Shown: positions 62,001-64,000 of the stretch, piece after piece
How positions within the stretch are numbered: the stretch's first letter is position 1
Layout: each line of letters begins with the position of its first letter
Assembly: GCA_000717735.1 (NCBI GenBank)
Contig: JOBE01000010.1
Span: 124,001-188,000 of the forward strand
Length of the DNA stretch: 64,000 nt
Direction: 5' to 3'
From: Streptomyces griseoluteus
GTDB lineage: Bacteria > Actinomycetota > Actinomycetes > Streptomycetales > Streptomycetaceae
Position numbers and translations under genes: made by a program
The notes under the pieces: model-generated
What the model was told of the DNA's origin: nothing
Seen by the model: only the letters and a program-made list of their open reading frames with translations
Database searches by the model: none

Positions 62001-64000
62001 TCGAGGAGGAGTTCGGGGGCGACGGGGCCGTCGGCGCGCCGCAGCGTCGGGGCGACGGCGGTGGTGGACACGAGGCAGAGCGGCCCGGTGTCCTCGGCCA
62101 TGAGGCGCAGCCGGTCGGCGGGGTGGTCGAGGTCGAGCGGCAGGTAGGCGGCGCCGGTCCGCAGGACGGCGAACAGCGCGGCGACCATCTCGATGGAGCG
62201 GGGCAGCGCGAGCGCCACGACCTTCTCGGGGCCCGCGCCCCGGGCGAGCAGCAGCCGGGCGAGCCGGTTGACCTGTGCGTCGAGCTCGGCGTAGGTGAGG
62301 GCGCGGTCGCCGAAGACCAGGGCGACGGCGTCAGGCGTACGGGCGACCTGGGCGGTGAGCATGTCGGCGACGGTCTCGTCCGGAACCGGCTCGCGGGTTG
62401 CCTCCCGGCCGTCGGCCAGGGCGGTGCGCTCGGCGGGGAGCAGCAGGTCCACGCCGACGGTCCTGGCGGCCCCGGCGGCGGGCCCGTCGAGGGCCGTGCC
62501 GAGCCGGTCGAGGACCGTCGTGAACCGGGCCAGGATCGTGGCGGCGGCCTCGGCGTCGAAGAGGTCGGGCCTGGCGGCGAGGGTGATCCGCAGCCGGGCT
62601 CCGGGCGTCACGATGAGCGTGAGCGGGAAGTGGGTGCCGTCCACGTTCGACACACCCGTGATGCCGTGCCGTTCGCGGAGCGCCGCGGCCCGGTCCTCGC
62701 CGTCGGCCGAGCGGAGCACGAACAGGGTGTCGAAGAGGCGGCGGTGTCCGGACTCCTGCTGGAGGTCGCCGAGGCCCACGTACTCGTACGGCATGACGGC
62801 GGCGCGCTCGGACTGCGTGCGGCGCAGCAGGTCGAGCAGCGGCTCGTCCGGGGTGAAGGTGATGCGGGCGGGGATCGTGTTCAGGAACATGCCGATGATG
62901 CCGGCCACGTTCGGGACGTCCGCGGGGCGGCCGGCGACCGCCGTGCCGAAGGCGATGTCGTTGCGACCGGTCATCGCCGAGAGCACCAGCGCCCAGGCCG
63001 CGTTGAGGACGGTGTTGAGGGTGAGCCCGTGCCGGCGGGCGGCGGCCCGCAGCCGGTCGCCGGTCTCCTGGGTGAGGTGGGCGTCGAGGTCCACCGGGAT
63101 GACCGGCCCGGTGTCGCGTCCGGAGGGGGCGAGCAGCGTCGGCTCGTCGAAGCCGGCGAGTGCCCGGCGCCAGGCGTCGAGGGCGACCGTGGTGTCCTGC
63201 GCGTCGAGCCAGGCGAGGTGGTCGCGGTAGGAGCCGGGCAGCGGCAGGCCCGTGGGGTCGCCGGCCCGCTCGTACAGCGTGAACAGCTCCTCCAGGAACA
63301 GCCAGGCGGACCAGCCGTCCCAGAGGATGAGGTGGTGGGTGACGACGAGCCGGTCCCGGCCGTCGCCGAGCCGGATGAGGAGCAGCCGGCAGAGCGGCGC
63401 AGCGGACAGGTCGAAGCGCTGCCTGCGGTCGGCGGCGAGCAGTTCCTCGGTCCTGGTCCGCTGTTCGTCGGCGGGCAGGGCGGACAGGTCGGTCTCGACG
63501 AGGGGTATCTCGGCGCCGTCGGCGATGAACTGCACGGGGCGGGGCAGGCCGTCGCTGGTGAACCCCGCGCGGAGCCCGGCGTTGCGGTCGAGGAGGGTCC
63601 GGCAGGCGGCGCGGAGCCGGTCGGCGTCGATCCGGCGGTCGAGGTCCAGGGTCTCCTGGGACTGGTAGACGTCGAGCGCGTCGCCGGCGTCGTAGGTGGC
63701 GTGGAAGTACATGCCCTCCTGGAGCGGGGAGAGCGGCCAGACGTCCGCGACGGGAAGCCCGGCCGCGGCGTGGACGCGCGCGGTCTCCTCGGGGGTGAGG
63801 TCGATCCCGCCCAGGGGGGCCGCGGGCTCCGGCTCCGGGGGCTCGGGCGGCGCGGCGGCGGTCAGCTGGTCGAGCAGCGCCTTGAGGGCGGGGTCGACGG
63901 CGGCGCCGGACTGCTGCTGGAGCGCCAGGACGGCCTGGAGGGCGGCGGCGGCCCGCCCGGCGTCGGAGGCGGAGACGGTCACTCCGTCTGGGTGCACGGG
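56015..64000 (-). CDS. siderophore-type NRPS, C-A-T-C-A-T-C visible, 5' end outside window
   Basis: At least 2,660 aa are visible. The frame is open to the window edge, so the N-terminus is missing. In order: C1, of the type that follows an epimerase ('[16 protein letters not shown]'); A1 ('[20 protein letters not shown]'); T1 ('[14 protein letters not shown]'); C2 ('[17 protein letters not shown]'); A2 ('[20 protein letters not shown]'); T2 ('[14 protein letters not shown]'); and a terminal C3 with no thioesterase. The A1 pocket reads D-M-E-N-L-G-L-I-N-K, recalled as the delta-N-hydroxyornithine code of coelichelin module 3. The A2 pocket, D-V-F-I-L-G-A-V-N-K, is unassigned. C1 has HHLILWDG (one extra residue) and C3 has HYLAVDE (second His lost). 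The neighbouring mbtH, exporter, importer and iron boxes support a siderophore product. Confidence 0.93.
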   Translation of the reverse strand, partial: PVHPDGVTVSASDAGRAAAALQAVLALQQQSGAAVDPALKALLDQLTAAAPPEPPEPEPAAPLGGIDLTPEETARVHAAAGLPVADVWPLSPLQEGMYFHATYDAGDALDVYQSQETLDLDRRIDADRLRAACRTLLDRNAGLRAGFTSDGLPRPVQFIADGAEIPLVETDLSALPADEQRTRTEELLAADRRQRFDLSAAPLCRLLLIRLGDGRDRLVVTHHLILWDGWSAWLFLEELFTLYERAGDPTGLPLPGSYRDHLAWLDAQDTTVALDAWRRALAGFDEPTLLAPSGRDTGPVIPVDLDAHLTQETGDRLRAAARRHGLTLNTVLNAAWALVLSAMTGRNDIAFGTAVAGRPADVPNVAGIIGMFLNTIPARITFTPDEPLLDLLRRTQSERAAVMPYEYVGLGDLQQESGHRRLFDTLFVLRSADGEDRAAALRERHGITGVSNVDGTHFPLTLIVTPGARLRITLAARPDLFDAEAAATILARFTTVLDRLGTALDGPAAGAARTVGVDLLLPAERTALADGREATREPVPDETVADMLTAQVARTPDAVALVFGDRALTYAELDAQVNRLARLLLARGAGPEKVVALALPRSIEMVAALFAVLRTGAAYLPLDLDHPADRLRLMAEDTGPLCLVSTTAVAPTLRRADGPVAPELLLDDPAVTAELAALSGDEVTDAERPAFAHGLPDRLDHPAYVIYTSGSTGRPKGVVTPYRGLTNMQLNHQKEIFDPAIASAGGRRLRIAHTVSFAFDMSWEELLWLVEGHEVHVCDEELRRDAEALVAYCDEHRVDVVNVTPTYAQLLIEEGLLDQDDTAGRHRPALVLLGGEAVSDTVWTRLRRTEGTYGYNLYGPTEYTINTLGGSTTESATPTVGRPIRNTRAHVLDAMLRPVPPGCPGELYIAGTGLARGYHDRAALTAERFVADPFGAPGERMYRTGDLVRQRPDGLLDFLGRTDDQVKIRGYRVELGEISTALTTHPEVAHAAVVVHETAGTKRLVGYVVREEGAPADDTLPQRLRDHLKPLLPDYMVPSALVTVATLPLTVNGKLDVKALPAPDLTGTGTRRDPRTPHEETLCGLFAEVLGLPEGSVGIDSDFFDLGGHSLLATRLVSRARTALDAELAIRDLFEAPTVAELVARATASHGPARPALVAAERPEELPLSHAQQRLWVIQQIECTSAAYNFPLVMRLHGPFGREAWRAALADVTDRHEALRTLFAERDGQAYQRILPAGSAAPVVEHLRATEDEVPGIVDTAVHRPFDLAAELPLRATVVEVAPDEHVVVLLLHHITTDEWSDRPFLQDLTTAYTARLEGAAPAWEPLPVQYADYALWQQRLLGDPADPDGLAARQLEHWRTALAGAPEELDLPTDRPRPARPTFSGAELDITFDRTVHEGLRRLARDSGASMFMVVHAAVAALLHRLGAGTDIPLGAPIAGRGDEALDDLVGFFVNTLVLRTDLAGDPSFTELLARVRETDLAAFSHADVPFEAVVEKLNPTRSLSRNPLFQVMVGHHVRTEGSLSLPGLSAQYLPHRIGTAKFDLVFSFTEHTTADGAGDSLGCRLEFSTELFDRETAERVGDRLRRLVGALVEAPDRPLSGAAILTDDEHRLVLEGFNGRPREVDEETLPALFARWVAERPDAIAVVDRSRPMTYAQLDARANRLARLLAAHGAGAESVVGVAVPRSADMVAAVLAALKLGAAFLPLDLVHPGDRLSYMIENSGAAVVVGTESVAGKIPDVPGVTVLLLDAPETAAALATLPGTPPPGGPAALDGAAYVIYTSGSTGRPKGVVVPHEGIASLVATAVDRMGLHHDSHVLQFASIGFDVFVFELAMALCHGGRLVLITDEARVAGPALTDFLADQRITHMILPPSLVSALPAECRLPEGSTVLVGTETVPPDLFERFGATADLICAYGLTEATVNSTLWPAREHGGRATGRVPIGRPDPNTRCYVLDEHLRPVPPGVVGELYVAGRGLARGYLGQPALSSERFVADPYGTPGSRMYRTGDRARWRADGNLDFLGRVDTQVKIRGFRIELGEIEAALAGHPSVAQAAVLPDRAGDIVRLVGYAVPEPGTGTAGELDPQALRAHVAAQLPEYMVPALVVPLDGPLPLTPNGKLDHKALPAPDWSAMTGEARPATETQARIAALFREILGLDTVGVHDSFFALGGHSMASMRLLGRIRAEFGVELSIRDVFDALTVAGIAGKLDGASAARPPLRAAEGPAAEGTDLPAAPVQRSQWQAYRRSPGFDHALVLRSPGGLDADALAAALADVTARHEPLRTAFAERTGDLVRRIVAAPALAVEHCADLDARLAELAATAPDLEREAPLRAHLLTGPDGAQAVLLTAHYLAVDEWSVVPLFRDLTTAYGARTAGREPDWRPLPVTYGDYARWAREVLGDPADPDSRCGRQLAYWRRTLEDAPRELALPTEPGAITGRGGRRAAGVVEFVLDERLHADVDRLARATGTSMFMVLHATLAALLTAHGSGTDLPIGTMVAGRDDDQLADLVGCFLNTVVLRTDTAGDPTFTELLTRVRETTLSALDQQDVPFDEVVRAAGLRPEGPQVMVIHHEQADLERLEGGMGTLLTVPTGTTRADLTLGFHEPRGEGPVHCGLIHATDRLGPAKARTLAEEFRTLLRAVTAEPEQPLSQLSRVTHD

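Overview
The window is high-GC actinomycete DNA and almost certainly comes from a Streptomyces chromosome. The evidence is near-universal G/C at third codon positions, frequent GTG starts, 2-methylisoborneol (MIB) genes beside an EshA-type shell protein, DmdR1-type iron boxes, and stand-alone LigD-polymerase and UdgX genes. It reads as accessory or arm-type content: stress and signalling genes, sugar and pectin use, nitrate assimilation, an odorant terpene and a nonribosomal siderophore system.

Layout. 1-12 kb: the end of a DUF4139 protein, katG, an ANTAR/GAF/PAS/SpoIIE phosphatase, a cytosolic HAMP-array hybrid kinase, a STAS protein, an SRPBCC protein, a DUF3040 protein and UdgX. 12-15.3 kb: a nucleotidyltransferase-like protein, a small membrane protein, a LigD polymerase domain and a methyltransferase. 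15.4-19 kb (minus strand): encapsulin-like eshA, MIB synthase and geranyl-diphosphate methyltransferase. 19.4-25.1 kb: arcD-arcA, then a minus-strand set of two DUF1269 proteins around a lipoprotein and a release-factor-like (baeRF) protein. 25.3-32.9 kb: nitrate reductase fused to a flavoprotein reductase, then a XylFGH-type sugar transporter. 32.9-42.2 kb: a BCCT transporter, a GntR regulator with two matching operators, a Tat-exported deaminase-like amidohydrolase, a VOC protein, a secreted pectate lyase, a secreted unknown, a GH16-like protein and an unknown.

42.3-64 kb appears to be one iron-starvation locus. An iron box precedes a second argC-argJ-argB-argD operon, which would make ornithine. 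Two further iron boxes lie between a divergent siderophore importer operon (two FecCD permeases, a FecE ATPase, an amidohydrolase and a 76-aa protein) and a paired ABC exporter. An MbtH protein and a large NRPS (C-A-T-C-A-T-C, cut by the window end) follow on the minus strand. The first A-domain pocket reads D-M-E-N-L-G-L-I-N-K, which I recall as the delta-N-hydroxyornithine code. Iron limitation would therefore raise precursor supply, assembly, export and uptake together. The ornithine hydroxylase, any acyltransferase or formyltransferase, the siderophore-binding lipoprotein and a thioesterase are not in the window.

A second theme is a family of palindromic, MITE-like repeats. Four copies each begin or end at the TAG or TAA stop codon of a gene. 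One sits inside the MIB operon between the shell gene and the terpene cyclase.
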